64,000 nucleotides of DNA. It comes from Phialophora verrucosa (taxonomy: Eukaryota; Ascomycota; Eurotiomycetes; Chaetothyriales; Herpotrichiellaceae). The notes beneath the pieces were generated by a model, which was not told the DNA's origin, ran no database searches, and worked only from the letters and a program-made list of their open reading frames with translations. Each line of letters starts with the position of its first letter. Positions within the stretch are counted from its first letter, which is position 1. The position numbers and the translations under genes are program-made. Positions 44,501 to 55,181 of the stretch are shown one piece after another. The stretch lies in NCBI GenBank assembly GCA_002099365.1, contig MSED01000006.1, forward strand, positions 930,001-994,000, given 5' to 3'.

Positions 44501-47500
44501 TCGGCTAAGACATTGCTAACAGCCGACCAGGAGGACACGACGCTTCCCTCCTCATGAACTTCTAGGAGCTCGAATACTTGAGGGAAATGACTTTGAGCCA
44601 ACGTGGCGGAACCTTCTTCGACTCAAGGACGCATCCTGGTTACAGGACCACAAGGTCCTTGAGGACGTCGTCTTTCCGTGCGCAGGCTACATTGCAATGG
44701 CTGGCGAGGCCGTCAAGCAGTTAACGGGGAGTTGTGATTACAGCATCCGCAACCTCAGCGTGATGAACGCATTAGTTCTCCAAGAGAAGACCGTGGAGCT
44801 ATTCACGAGTGTCAGACGCCCAAATTCAACATCTTCGTCATCACTTGAATGGTACGAATTCGCCGTCTACTCCCACAATGGGAGTATATGGACCCAACAC
44901 TGTGACGGACAGGCCAGAGGCGGCTCTGACGAGGGGCACTTGATAACGGATGCACCTGCTCTGACACCACTTCCTCGTCGAATCCGATCACCATACCCGG
45001 CCTTCCACAACGTAGGACTAAATTATGGCCCGACATTTGCAGGCATCGGTGACTTGTCCGCCAAGCCAGGCGCAAAGACTGCAGTCGCAACTTTGCAGAA
45101 GCCGCCCATCACGGGCTCAGACTACTCTCTTCATCCGACGACGATCGACCAGTGTCTGCAACTTCTGGGTGCTGCATCAGCGGAAGGCCTCAGCAGACAT
45201 CTGTCCAAAATCCCGTTGCCCACAAGCATCAATCAGCTATACATCAGGCCAGCGACGACAGGAAGTGATATGCAAGCTCAAGCAACTGCGCTACCTTCCA
45301 GAAACGTCGGAGACATCGAGGGCCAGATGCTGGTTGCTGAAGGTGATCAAGTCCTCCTATCAATAGAGGGATGCAAGCTGTCTGCCTTTGAGCATGAGTC
45401 CGATGTCGACATCGATGACCGAATTGCTGCAGCAAGATTGAGCTGGAGGCCCGATCTTGACTTCATCCCGCTGGACTCATTGATGATCTCACATGTCAAA
45501 GATCCAGACGCGATCAAAAGGGTGGAAGCGTATGGCCTCCTCTGCACACTGGAAATGCAGGAGCGTATTCGAGGGGTCGAGTATTGCGCAGACCACTTCG
45601 CTAAATTCAGTCACTGGATCGACAACCATGTTGAAGAGGGTAGGAATGCAAAGAACGAGCTGGTCTCAAACAGCACCAAACTGCTCAACCTCCCGCGGGA
45701 CGAACGTCTAAAGCTCATCGAACTATTAAAGCAGCAGCTAAAGACTTCCGAGTTCAACAATGTTGCAGAACTTATCACACGCCTTCTGGACAACTGCGTC
45801 GATGTCTTCAAGGGTGACAGTCAAATTCTTGACATCTATCTGCGAGACAATGGCTTGACCAAACTCTATGCCATTACGGGCGACCGCATCGACTCGACGG
45901 AATTCTTCGCCACAGCCGGTCATACGAATCCGACGATGAAGATCCTGGAAATTGGCGCAGGGACGGGCGGAACCACTCTTGTAGCTCTACAATCACTGTG
46001 TTCGATCAATGGCGAACCGATGTACTCGAAGTATACTTTTACGGACATCTCGTCCGGGTTCTTCTCTGCGGCAAAGGACCGGTTTGCGAAATACCCAGGC
46101 CTTGAGTTTAAGACACTGGATATCAGCAGAGAACCCCAAGAACAGGGCTTTGAGCTGGGCACCTACGATCTCATCATCGCGTCCAACGTGATTCATGCCA
46201 CCGATTCCCTCTACGTCACGTTGAGCAATGTACGAAAGCTCCTGCATCCGCGCGCGCGGTTCTTCCTACAGGAGTTGACCCCTTCTTATGCGAAGATGAT
46301 CAATATCATCATGGGGCCCTTGCCTGGCTGGTGGCTTGGAGAGGCTGATGGCCGAGGCATGGAGCCCATTGTCAGCACCGAAAGATGGGACAAAGAACTC
46401 CAAGCTGCGGGCTTCTCTGGCATTGAATGTGCGGTGCGTGACGATCCGCGCCTCGAAGGACATATCGGGGTCAATATCATTGCCAAGCCAGCACCCGACA
46501 TCCAAGAATATCGCACAGTCACTCTCTTGACCCTAGCCGACCAGGCTGACTCTGATCCAGTGCGAGCCATTGAAGAGCTGCTGGTCGATCAGGGCTATCA
46601 CATGGCAAAATGCACCTTCGGAGAAGATTTGCCTCCATTCCAGGATGTTATATCCCTCGTCGAACTCAATGATCCATTGTTCAATTGCGTTTCACCCGGA
46701 CAATTGGAGACGTTCCAACAAGTCATCGCAGGCATCAACTCAGCCCGCCTGCTGTGGATCATGCGAGCTGCGCAGATCGAGCCACAGAGTCCCACAACAG
46801 CACTTACTCTCGGCTTGACTCGGAGCATTCGAACCGAGCTCAACGTTGCACTCGCAACATTGGAGGTCGACAGCTTCGATAAAAAGGCCTGCAATGCAGT
46901 TGTAGATGTATTTGAGAAGTTCAAAGATACTGCTTCCGAGATCAATCCAGACTATGAATATGTCTACCACAACCACCAGGTGCTGGTGGGCAGATACCAT
47001 TGGGCGGGCATTACCAAGGAGCTGGCCGCGTCCCATAACATCTCTGGCTATCCTCTGCGGCTGGAAGGCGACCGCAGCGGAGCCTCAATATGGGTTCCTG
47101 TTACACCCCAGGAGCTAGAACCAGACAGCGTAGAGGTCGCTTGTGCATTCATCGGAGTGGACATGAAGGTATGTCGAAACGCTTCCCTCCGGGGTCAATT
47201 GGCTTGCTGATAATAATACCCATAGGCTGCGGCTGCACGCAGCGGAGGCAATCCACTGCTGGGAGGCTCTGGAAAGATTACCGCCGTCGGCTCGGCAGTC
47301 CAGAACATGCAGGCCGGCGACAGGGTCATGGTCCTTGATCACAACCTTCTGGCTACCAGTGCCGTCGTCCAAACCCATCAGGTAGCGGTGATCCCAGAAG
47401 ACTTGAGCCTCGAAGATGCAGCTTCCTCGTCGGTGGCTGTGCCGCCTGCAATTTACGGCTTGTTGTACGCGGCGAATCTCCAGAAAGGACAGTCAGTACT

Positions 47501-49422
47501 TATTCCCTCTGCGTGCGATGATGTTGGACTTGCTGCCATACAGATTGCGCAGATGGTTGAAGCTGAGGTTCGTCCCACTCCTGCCTGCGCCAGGTGTAAA
47601 TACTGACAAAGATAGGTCTACTGCACTGTCTCGGAAGTCGCAGAAGTCACCTTCTTGAGCAACGAACTCGACGTCCCACCAAGCCATATATTCCGTTCGA
47701 CTTCCTGCTCTTCGGCTCTGTTCAAGGAGACGGGTGGCCGTGGAGTTGATGTTATTCTTAACCGTCTGTCCGGCGAGCCAGCGGCAGACTTCTGGAAGTG
47801 TCTCGCAAGGCGGGGAAAGGTGAGCAGTGACAGCATGTGCTCGGGAAAGCAGAGTTGACAGATTCGCAGATGATTGACTTGAGCAACCATGGTGTTGTAA
47901 ATACCGACCTTTTGGATGGCAACAAGACCTATGTCAGAGTCGACATGAACAGCCTGGACGATCTTCATTCTGAGTGAGCTTGACGGATTGCCATGGAAGA
48001 TTCAGGCTGACCAAGTCTAGGTTGCTCCAGAAAACAATCAATCTCCATGATGAAGGGAGGATCAAGTTGCTTGGCTCACCTCATGTCATTGATGCGCGCG
48101 CTCACGAAAAGACTGATGCCTCGCCGGTTCCGGCCCCTCCTGGCAGACTTATTGTGCGAATTCCCGAGCGGACAGAATGTCTCCCCGTCACACAATCTGC
48201 TCCGGCGCTTAAGTTTCGTAATGACGCCGCGTATTTACTGGTAGGAGGCCTCGGTGGTCTTGGACAAGCGATTGCAACCTATATGGTCGAGTGCGGTGCT
48301 CGGCATTTCATCTTCCTCTCCCGATCATGCGGGAAGAGCGACGAGCATGTCCAATTCTTCCAGGAGCTCGAAAGCCAAGGATGTACAGTGAGTGCTGTCG
48401 CGGGAGATGTGTCCAACCTGGGAGACGTCAACGCAATGGTCACCCAGTCATCACGACCCATTGCCGGCGTGCTGCAGCTAGCCATGGTTCTCCAGGACCG
48501 ACCATTCCTGAAGATGTCACACGAAGACTGGACGACGTCGATCAAACCTAAGGTCGATGGGACTTGGAACCTCCACGAGGCCCTGAAGGACCGGCAGCTT
48601 GACTTCTTCGTCATCTTCGGATCCATCTCCGGCACGTTCGGAATCGCGCACCAAGCAAACTACGCCGCGGGCAATACCTTCCAGGATGCATTCGTGCAGT
48701 ATCGACATTCGCTCGGCCTGCCCGCATCGGTATTGAACATCGGCGCCATGGCTGACATTGGCTACGTCAGCCAGAACCAGTCGGTGCAGGAGTACTTCCG
48801 GTCCGCGGGCATGCCGTTCATGCCTGAGGCCGAACTCCTCGAAGCCATGCACCTGTCGATCGTGCAGCAGCGGCAGCGACAGCATGTTTCGAGCACCACT
48901 ACCACCAAGGTGGACCTCGGCTTCACCAGCACGAGCCAACTGGCCTTGGGTATTCGGGCCACAAAACCCATGGACGACCCGAATAATCGGGTGCTGTGGA
49001 AGCGAGATCGTCGTGTCGACATATACCGCAACATCGAGGCATCGCAACGGCGGCTCCAAGGGTCGGCAGGGAACACGGCAGCCGACCAAGACAAGCTTGA
49101 CGCATTCATCAATGAACTCAAGTCCAGTCCGTCCCTTCTCGACAAGCCCGACACCCTGGCTCTCCTCACGAACGAGATCGGCGTCAGTATTTACGGCTTC
49201 ATGTTGCAGCCGGTGGAGGATCTTGACACCTCCAAATCCCTGATGACGCTGGGTGTCGATTCACTCGTCACGATTGAGATCAAGAACTGGTTGAGAAGAC
49301 GACTGGACGTGGAAGTCAGTACCTTGGAGATTTTGAATGGAGGAACCATTGAGAGTCTAGGACTGCTTGCTTTCGCTAGATTGAGGAAGAAGTATGGTGG
49401 CGAGTCCACTGCAGGGGTGTAG
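41569..49422 (+). CDS. PKS2: highly reducing PKS with MT and KR, degenerate ER
   Basis: Nine exons: 41569-42045, 42097-42218, 42267-42315, 42366-44485, 44531-47168, 47226-47567, 47616-47819, 47870-47973, 48021-49422. All phases close, giving 2485 residues. KS: AACASS with Cys207, VHGTGT His343, NVGHGE His379. AT: GHSSGE Ser654. DH: DHKVLEDVVFP with His963 and IDQCLQ with Asp1129; the usual Gly of HxxxGxxxxP is Glu. C-methyltransferase: LEIGAGTGGT (about 1395-1404). ER (about 1750-2050) is short, its nucleotide loop reads IPSACDDVGLAAI, and the C-terminal third is missing. KR: GGLGGLG (2094-2100), Lys2196, GSISG and Tyr2233 in HQANYAAGNTF, all intact. ACP: GVDSL, Ser2433. There is no thioesterase or other release domain after the ACP. 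The intron at 47568 has an atypical GTTCGT donor. It is inferred to make a reduced, methylated chain. Confidence 0.88.
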
Positions 49423-49588
49423 AAGCACCCAAGAGGAGGACGGCAGCAGCAATGATGATGATACGGATGACATGCAAGGTGTTTAATTTCACATCACGCA
49501 CGGGATAATATAGTCTAGTCCAGTGAGGCAGACGCACACAATCAGGATCACATACTCTAGTCTCCTCTAGTCAGTCAGTCACGATCGA

Positions 49589-50530
49589 TCAATCATCCGC
49601 AATAGTACTAGACCCTCCGCCCTCAATCTCACTCAACACCCTCGTCCCCAGCACATTACCCTGCGCGTCAAGAAAAATGGCGGCCGTAGAAATCAAGCCC
49701 GCGAACGGCGCGTACGAATACTGCAGCTCCCTCGCACTGACGCCGTCAAACAGCACCGTACTCTCCCGTCCCGTGAATGTCATATCATGCCAGTATGACC
49801 CGACCACCTCCGAAGAATAGACCGCGCCGTCATTATGCAGCCTCTCGTCCACGATATTGCCGGCCTGATCGAGCACGCGGTTCGTATGCGCATTGCCGGA
49901 GTAATCGTTGACGGAGTACAGGATGCCCTGGTCGAGGAGGGCGCTGCGGGCCGACAATCCCGAACTCGAACTCCCTGTGTCTGTTGTATCTGTATCTGTG
50001 CCCGTGATCGTGCCCACCAGATCCCCTACGTCCGATCCCAACGTCGCGAGAATGGGATTCAAATCGATCGACGAGAGCGTGTCGTTGATCATGACCACCA
50101 AGTTCGACAGGCGCGCTTCGAGCTCCACCTTCGCACTCACATTCTGGATGAGCAACTCGACGCGATCGACATGGACGTCGACCCCGGCATTGAAGTTCAG
50201 CAGCGAAAGCACCTTAGCTGAGATGTTGATCTCTGCGCTGAGATTGCGGACCGTGATGTCAATTTCGCCGACCGAGACGCTGGCATTGAGGTAGACATCG
50301 GGCGGGGACTCGTTACTGGACGGGTTGGTGTTTGTGTCGGTGTTCTCGGTCTCGTAGACCGTGTCGTCCGTCGCGTTGGTCGAGTCGCGTACTGTGAGGG
50401 TGTAGCCTGTGTAGCCTCCCTCGTTTGAGTCGGTTGACGAGATGGTTTGCGAGGATGTCAGGTCGAGGAAGTGGAAGAAAGTGAAGACAAGGCCGAGAAA
50501 GAGGAGGGAGGGGAATTGTCGTCGGTTCAT
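49589..50530 (-). CDS. Secreted repeat-less paralog A, hypothetical
   Basis: Single exon, 313 residues. MNRRQFPSLLFLGLVFTFF gives a signal peptide, followed by a Ser/Thr/Asn-rich stretch (to about residue 78) with several N-glycosylation sites. The core (residues 80-165) reads PPDVYLNASVSVGEIDI then VRNLSAEINISAKVLSLLNF and ends near LSSIDLNPIL. It aligns along its length with the gene at 51236, which shares PPDVYLN, SVG-I-(DE), AxIN(I/L)xAxV, NAGV, (S/D)LDLNP(L/I)L and the YAP-Ax-L C-terminal block. The core strand pattern (alternating hydrophobic/polar with VGEIDI repeats) suggests beta-sheet-rich wall or surface protein. Function unknown. It is the divergent partner of the 51236 gene across 705 bases. 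Confidence 0.7.
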   Translation of the reverse strand: MNRRQFPSLLFLGLVFTFFHFLDLTSSQTISSTDSNEGGYTGYTLTVRDSTNATDDTVYETENTDTNTNPSSNESPPDVYLNASVSVGEIDITVRNLSAEINISAKVLSLLNFNAGVDVHVDRVELLIQNVSAKVELEARLSNLVVMINDTLSSIDLNPILATLGSDVGDLVGTITGTDTDTTDTGSSSSGLSARSALLDQGILYSVNDYSGNAHTNRVLDQAGNIVDERLHNDGAVYSSEVVGSYWHDMTFTGRESTVLFDGVSARELQYSYAPFAGLISTAAIFLDAQGNVLGTRVLSEIEGGGSSTIADD

Positions 50531-51235
50531 TGTGCGGGTGAATCTCAGAGATGAAGGACTGGACTAAGACTGCATTTCGGGCGCCCAAGTTAAGGTACCT
50601 AGGTAGGTACGAGGTAGGTAGTCCGTAGATGGGTAAAGTCTCGGGGTCGCGAAGTTGTAAAGGACTCTCCTCAAAAAGGAGATAATCAAACCTCGACGCG
50701 AAGCCGCGAACGTACTTACAGCACTACTTAGTATTGACTCGTAGTTCATGCATGGTGTTTTCGCGAACCGCATCTCCACAGGGGCTTGCAGATCAAGGAC
50801 CAAGGACATGTGCATGGAGCAATTACCCCCAAACTTGATTTGCCATCCTTGTTCGATGCCACTTGTCTGCACTTGTCAGGCTGGTTCATCCGTAATCTCG
50901 GCACCTTTCAGCCCTAAACCGTCCTCGGCCGTTGAAACGCGGGGCGTTGACCAGAAAACCGGTTTCGAGAAAAGGGGGGCGGCGTAGCCTTGCAGGGATC
51001 GACGCACATCTTCCGCCCCGCCTACCTCAGGGAGGTGCATCGCGCCCATCGCGTGCATGGTGCTCGGTGCATGGGAAATTTCCCTGTAAGCGACGCGGGC
51101 GAGAGAAATCGCCATTGAGCATGCATGGGAGACGTGGATCTTGCGTCGACATGATATACGTGGGCCGTGTGCTCTCCCTCTGCTCTCTGACAGCCCGTTG
51201 TCATTGTCGTCTCCCGTCCGCGTGTCCGCCGCAAC
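50531..51235. promoter_or_regulatory. Bidirectional promoter region of the paralogous secreted pair
   Basis: Seven hundred bases between two divergent paralogs, with palindromic runs of AGGTACCTAGGTAGGTA type near 50593-50625. No coding sequence recognised. Confidence 0.45.
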
Positions 51236-52084
51236 ATGATGTCCGCCTCAATATACCGACTTGTTCGGACAATATTCTCGTTCCTCCTCCTCATTCAACA
51301 GATCTCGGCACAAACGTCGTCCACCACGAATCCCTCGTCGGGCTCGAATCCTAGCACCGCGCCCTCGTCAAATTCCCCAACCCTAACACCCACACCTGCC
51401 TCGTCGACACCGCCGGATGTGTACCTCAATGTCCCTACCCTTTCTGTCGGGCGCATCGAACTCGATGTCGACGACCTACGCGCAAATATCAATCTCAACG
51501 CGCAGGTCGCCAACCTGGTCACCTTGAACGCCGGCGTCGCAGTCTCCATCCAACAGGTCAACCTCACCATCTCGGACGTGGACGCGAACCTCGAGCTGAT
51601 CGTCCGGCTGGGCCACCTCGTCGACATCGTCAACCGGGTGTTCGAATCGCTCGACCTCAATCCGCTCCTCATCTCGGCCATCAACAACGTCACCTCGCTG
51701 CTTGAGCCGATCGTCGGCGCCGTGGACGGTCTGCTCGGCTCGATCACACAGGGCGGGACGACTCTGTCCTTCTTGATCGACAATCTGGGCAATATCGTCC
51801 AGGAGGTCGGCGGCGTGAGCACCATTGTCGGAAACTACCTGACGAACATGACGGACACGGGTGTCAGCCAGACACTGTCAGGCGGCCTGGTCGAGAAGAC
51901 GTTCTCTTACGCCCCGCTGAACGCGCTCGTGGATATCGTCTTCAACACGGCAGGTCAGGTGGTGCAGGCGTCGGTGCAGAAACAGACTGGTGGGGGAGGT
52001 AGCACTACAACTAGTAGCACGACTAGCTCTTCGAAACCCGCGTCGAGTACGACGCCTGCGCCTGTGACTACCACGACAAGCTAG
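51236..52084 (+). CDS. Secreted Ser/Thr-rich paralog B, hypothetical
   Basis: Single exon, 282 residues. MMSASIYRLVRTIFSFLLLI and the ISAQ site form a signal peptide. A Ser/Thr/Pro linker (to about 60) leads into the core PPDVYLNVPTLSVGRIELDV, then DDLRANINLNAQVANLVTLN, VAVSIQQVNLTISDVDANLE, VRLGHLVDIVNRVFESLDLN and FSYAPLNALVDIV. The tail is a Gly/Ser/Thr run ending in TTTTS with no obvious GPI omega-site hydrophobic end. N-glycosylation sequons occur (NLT, NVT, NMT). It is the closest relative of the gene at 49589 and is transcribed away from it. Conserved hypothetical secreted proteins of this type occur in ascomycetes; role unknown. Confidence 0.72.
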   Translation: MMSASIYRLVRTIFSFLLLIQQISAQTSSTTNPSSGSNPSTAPSSNSPTLTPTPASSTPPDVYLNVPTLSVGRIELDVDDLRANINLNAQVANLVTLNAGVAVSIQQVNLTISDVDANLELIVRLGHLVDIVNRVFESLDLNPLLISAINNVTSLLEPIVGAVDGLLGSITQGGTTLSFLIDNLGNIVQEVGGVSTIVGNYLTNMTDTGVSQTLSGGLVEKTFSYAPLNALVDIVFNTAGQVVQASVQKQTGGGGSTTTSSTTSSSKPASSTTPAPVTTTTS

Positions 52085-53196
52085 AAATCAAGTGACGATG
52101 AGGAGAAACAATAATGTCAAATTCGACGAGATCGCCTTTGGAAGTGGGGAAATCTCCGTAGCGCACGGTTGATCTTTAGTACAGCAGAGCAGAGCATACC
52201 GTGGCATACCGTACTATAAAGAGGAAGAATAGGTCTCCATCGCTGAATTGTTGGCGCCGAAAGACTAGGACCAATTCTCTCTCAGTAAATTGTACGGTAC
52301 GACGATCTGATCTCCCAGACAGTTCCATGTGTCTCCACCGCATGAGGTAGAGGTAGAAGCAGTATTAACAACCATCCCGAATCAATTTATTCAAAGTCCC
52401 GATAGGTAATATCGCTAGCTAGCCCGCTTCACTTTTCAACCTAAACTTTCTGCTTTTTTGTCAGCACTTCTATCCATTAACCAACAGCTGGCTCCGGTCC
52501 TGAAGAATGCACGGGCCACACCCGTCGAGAATAGAAGAAAGAGAAAAAGAACAATCCAAAGGACCAACGGACACGGTAACTATTTTTACCGGCAATTCTT
52601 ACATGCCTGCCCTTGACTGTGCTCGGACTTGAGGGGGTCTTTCAATCAGACAAGGCTGAGAGTTGAGGGGAAGTCGCAGCGCAGGGAGGGATGGGGAGGA
52701 CCAGTGTCCTGGGCGGAGTATAAACGCCATAGCTTTCCTTCAACACCCTTCTACTGCGTGTATTTGCGGCATTCCAGAACTAAATCAAAGGTCTTTGCCG
52801 TCGAAAGACAGTGACAACAGTCGGAGTCAACCACCAAACAATTGATGTTTACAGCTCAGAATTCTAATATGGTCATCGTAGATTTTGAGAATCCACCTGT
52901 GCGGCACCCCTTGGCAATATTCTATCTGACACCCTCATTCTCCACCAGCAAGACACTCACCTATTGTTTACATGTCGCCATTTTCTGACGCGCTAGGAAC
53001 CGCGGAAACAGGTGTCGTTTATGCTTTGTCTCTTATGTTCAGCACATATGTATGGGCTTCAGCGGTTGCACCGCAGTTCAAAGCGCGGATGCTGTAATTG
53101 CACCATCAGCTGCACCACCACAGCGTGACCGGCTTGCAGGCGGCTCCATCGTCCACCGCTTCCAGCCTTCTTCGGAGCAAATCCCAGCATGTTTTA
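52085..53196. other. Intergenic region, 1.1 kb
   Basis: No supported gene. A/T-richer segments and a poly-GA tract near 52542-52552 are visible. Short frames lack motifs. Confidence 0.45.
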
Positions 53197-53625
53197 CTAG
53201 CGGAACCAGCGCCTCTCGCGTTCGTGGCAGTCAAGGCTTTGATTGCGCCGACCTCCGTATGGCCAGAACTCCTCGTACCGCGGTATATCTGGGAGTCTGG
53301 TGCTCGTGTATTCGTCAGCGCGCAACGATCTCGAGATATTCCGGTTGGGCATCGAACCCCAGAGTCGACAATCTCGCTCGAAACGACTACTTTGGCGTGG
53401 CCTGAAGTCGTCGTATAGCCGGAATTCTCCATACCGCGGTATATGGGGAAGGCTCCTGCCCTCGTAGTCATCAGGCTGCAAAGATCTCGAAAAGTTCCGG
53501 TTGGGTATCCTATCCCAGTTTTGGCGAGCTGCACCGAAGTAGATATCCCTGGAATAATCGTCCCGGATCCGGGGAGTGCAGGTGAGCCAGGTGGCGGGAT
53601 CGTCTCGTCGACGGAAGAAAGGCAT
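53197..53625 (-). CDS. Small Arg/Tyr/Pro-rich protein with two tandem repeats
   Basis: Single exon of 142 residues from MPFFRRRDDPATW. The protein consists mainly of two repeats of 52 residues: PNRNFSRSLQPDDYEGRSLP followed by HIPRYGEFRLYDD, and PNRNISRSLRADEYTSTRLP followed by DIPRYEEFWPYGG. The repeat is visible in DNA as well: TACCGCGGTATAT recurs 156 bases apart (53276 and 53432), exactly 52 codons, so a tandem duplication has been kept in frame. The reading frame, identical spacing and divergence at third positions argue for coding. No signal peptide or Cys. Not recognised; compare the short Arg/Tyr-rich gene at 54930. Confidence 0.5.
   Translation of the reverse strand: MPFFRRRDDPATWLTCTPRIRDDYSRDIYFGAARQNWDRIPNRNFSRSLQPDDYEGRSLPHIPRYGEFRLYDDFRPRQSSRFERDCRLWGSMPNRNISRSLRADEYTSTRLPDIPRYEEFWPYGGRRNQSLDCHERERRWFR
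53276..53535. repeat. Two-copy tandem repeat, 156-base period
   Basis: Copies beginning at 53276 and 53432 share long blocks (TACCGCGGTATAT, then GATCTCGA-A--TTCCGGTTGG and GAACCCCAG/TATCCCAG). The period equals 52 codons of the overlapping minus-strand gene. Confidence 0.65.
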
Positions 53626-54929
53626 CTTGTAGGTTAGCGAAGAAGGTATATAAACTACCTAGGTATGTTCTCTGACTTTCGCAAAGTTTCCTTGAAATAG
53701 GTTCACTTTGACTTCGGCAGTCGGTCGTAGGTAAGGTTGTGCTTTTGTTCTCGTGTGTGTCTGTGAGTGTGACTTTCGGTGCTCAAGATTTGGTCTCCTC
53801 AAGGCTCGAGTGTGTAAGTAGGTAGGTGGATAAAGAAAAGAAGGCATAGATGAAGCAGAAACATACATATTTGTACCCTTCAGTGTCTGTTCGGGTTGTT
53901 TGCATCAATCGTCACCTGGGATGGATGTACCCGTTTCCTCCTCAGTGTGCCCGTTCCGTCTTCGATGGACCGTGTCCTACTCTCCCTTGTTTGTAGGCTC
54001 TCTCTGCATTGGCTTCGAAAGTGGAGATCCCCTTCGAGATCATTTTCGAGATTGACACTCCTTGCTCAAGGAATGGCTCACTAGGTATCTATCTACGAGA
54101 AGCCTTCAACTTAGCAGTATCACTACGCCACAAGATCTGATTGCTGAATTGTTGGCGTAAGTGATCTTCTATACTGGGAAGTTTCGTTCACACGCCAATA
54201 ACGATTCCTCTGGTGCCTTGCTGGTTCTGTTCACTTCCTCAGATGTGGTGCAACTACCTCTCCGTGGTTGTCACTATTAGCTCCCCAAGCTGCACTGTGT
54301 AGAGTATGTGGTGATGGAGCCGGCGAGGGCAACCTGTTGCCACTCACGCATACAAAGCAGATAATCTACTGCGACACTAACGAATTCCAATTCTCACTCC
54401 TGTTGCGTGTACTTATCGAGACCGGTTTGCAACCACGATGAGTGAGATATGGGCCACCATTAGTAGTACAAAGCATTTACGACCTCGGTTTTACGGAGAT
54501 TTGGGCAACAGAGGAAGCTAAATGCCAGTATAGTCGTTCACTGGTCGTTCGCTGTTGAGGTCGCGACGGGCTGGCTATGTTTCAATAGAACGAAACATCT
54601 ACAGTACGAGGAATTCAATTCCCGGTCTTGTTCACTGTATTTTGTCACTATAGTTCTGCCTCTCTACGTCTCCTCTGTGTTTGAGGCTCACACTTCTGCG
54701 TTTGTGCTGCCACCACGGCCACCTACTCCAAACCTACGTGAAATGCACGGCAAGGCTGTCACCCCTGCCAAGCACGAGGCTGTGCACTAATGGATTGAGA
54801 TACGAGACGTGGACTACAGCTGAAGTAATTGCCGTGCCGATCATGATAATGGCTATGGCTCCATTATCAGATCTCCTAACTAGGTCTCATTACCTGCACA
54901 CATTTGCCCTCCATAGCACCCTCTCGGCA
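53626..54929. other. Intergenic region, 1.3 kb
   Basis: No gene recognised on either strand. Confidence 0.45.
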
Positions 54930-55181
54930 TCACCAATTCCAACGACTCCGAGACCTCCCGCCCCATGGACGGTGCGAGTAAGTGCTCCTACAGCCTCCAT
55001 AACCAGCTAAACTGTATCGTGGAGGATCCCAGTATGCAACCCGGGATTGAGGGTAATGGTAGTTTGGCGTGGCTTCGAAACGGCGACTGTTAGAAAAGTA
55101 GTCCTCATCATCAACCCAGCGACTGTAGACACCAGGAGTACTACGGATGTAACGACCAGGTGGAATGAAATAGTAAGGCAT
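54930..55181 (-). CDS. Small Arg/Tyr/Pro-rich protein, possible relative of the 53.2 kb gene
   Basis: Single exon of 83 residues from MPYYFIPPGRYIRS (55181). Rich in Tyr, Arg, Pro and Ser; no Cys pattern, signal peptide or helix. It resembles the 53625 gene only loosely, in the MP-aromatic start, composition, minus-strand orientation and small size. The frame stays open upstream to 55367, but MPYYF is the natural start. It could be a chance frame; the composition is the only support. Confidence 0.35.
   Translation of the reverse strand: MPYYFIPPGRYIRSTPGVYSRWVDDEDYFSNSRRFEATPNYHYPQSRVAYWDPPRYSLAGYGGCRSTYSHRPWGGRSRSRWNW

Noticed and set aside
48517..49089. 190-codon minus-strand frame antisense to PKS2 KR-ACP
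   Set aside because: Lies wholly within well-supported PKS2 coding sequence and has no family features.
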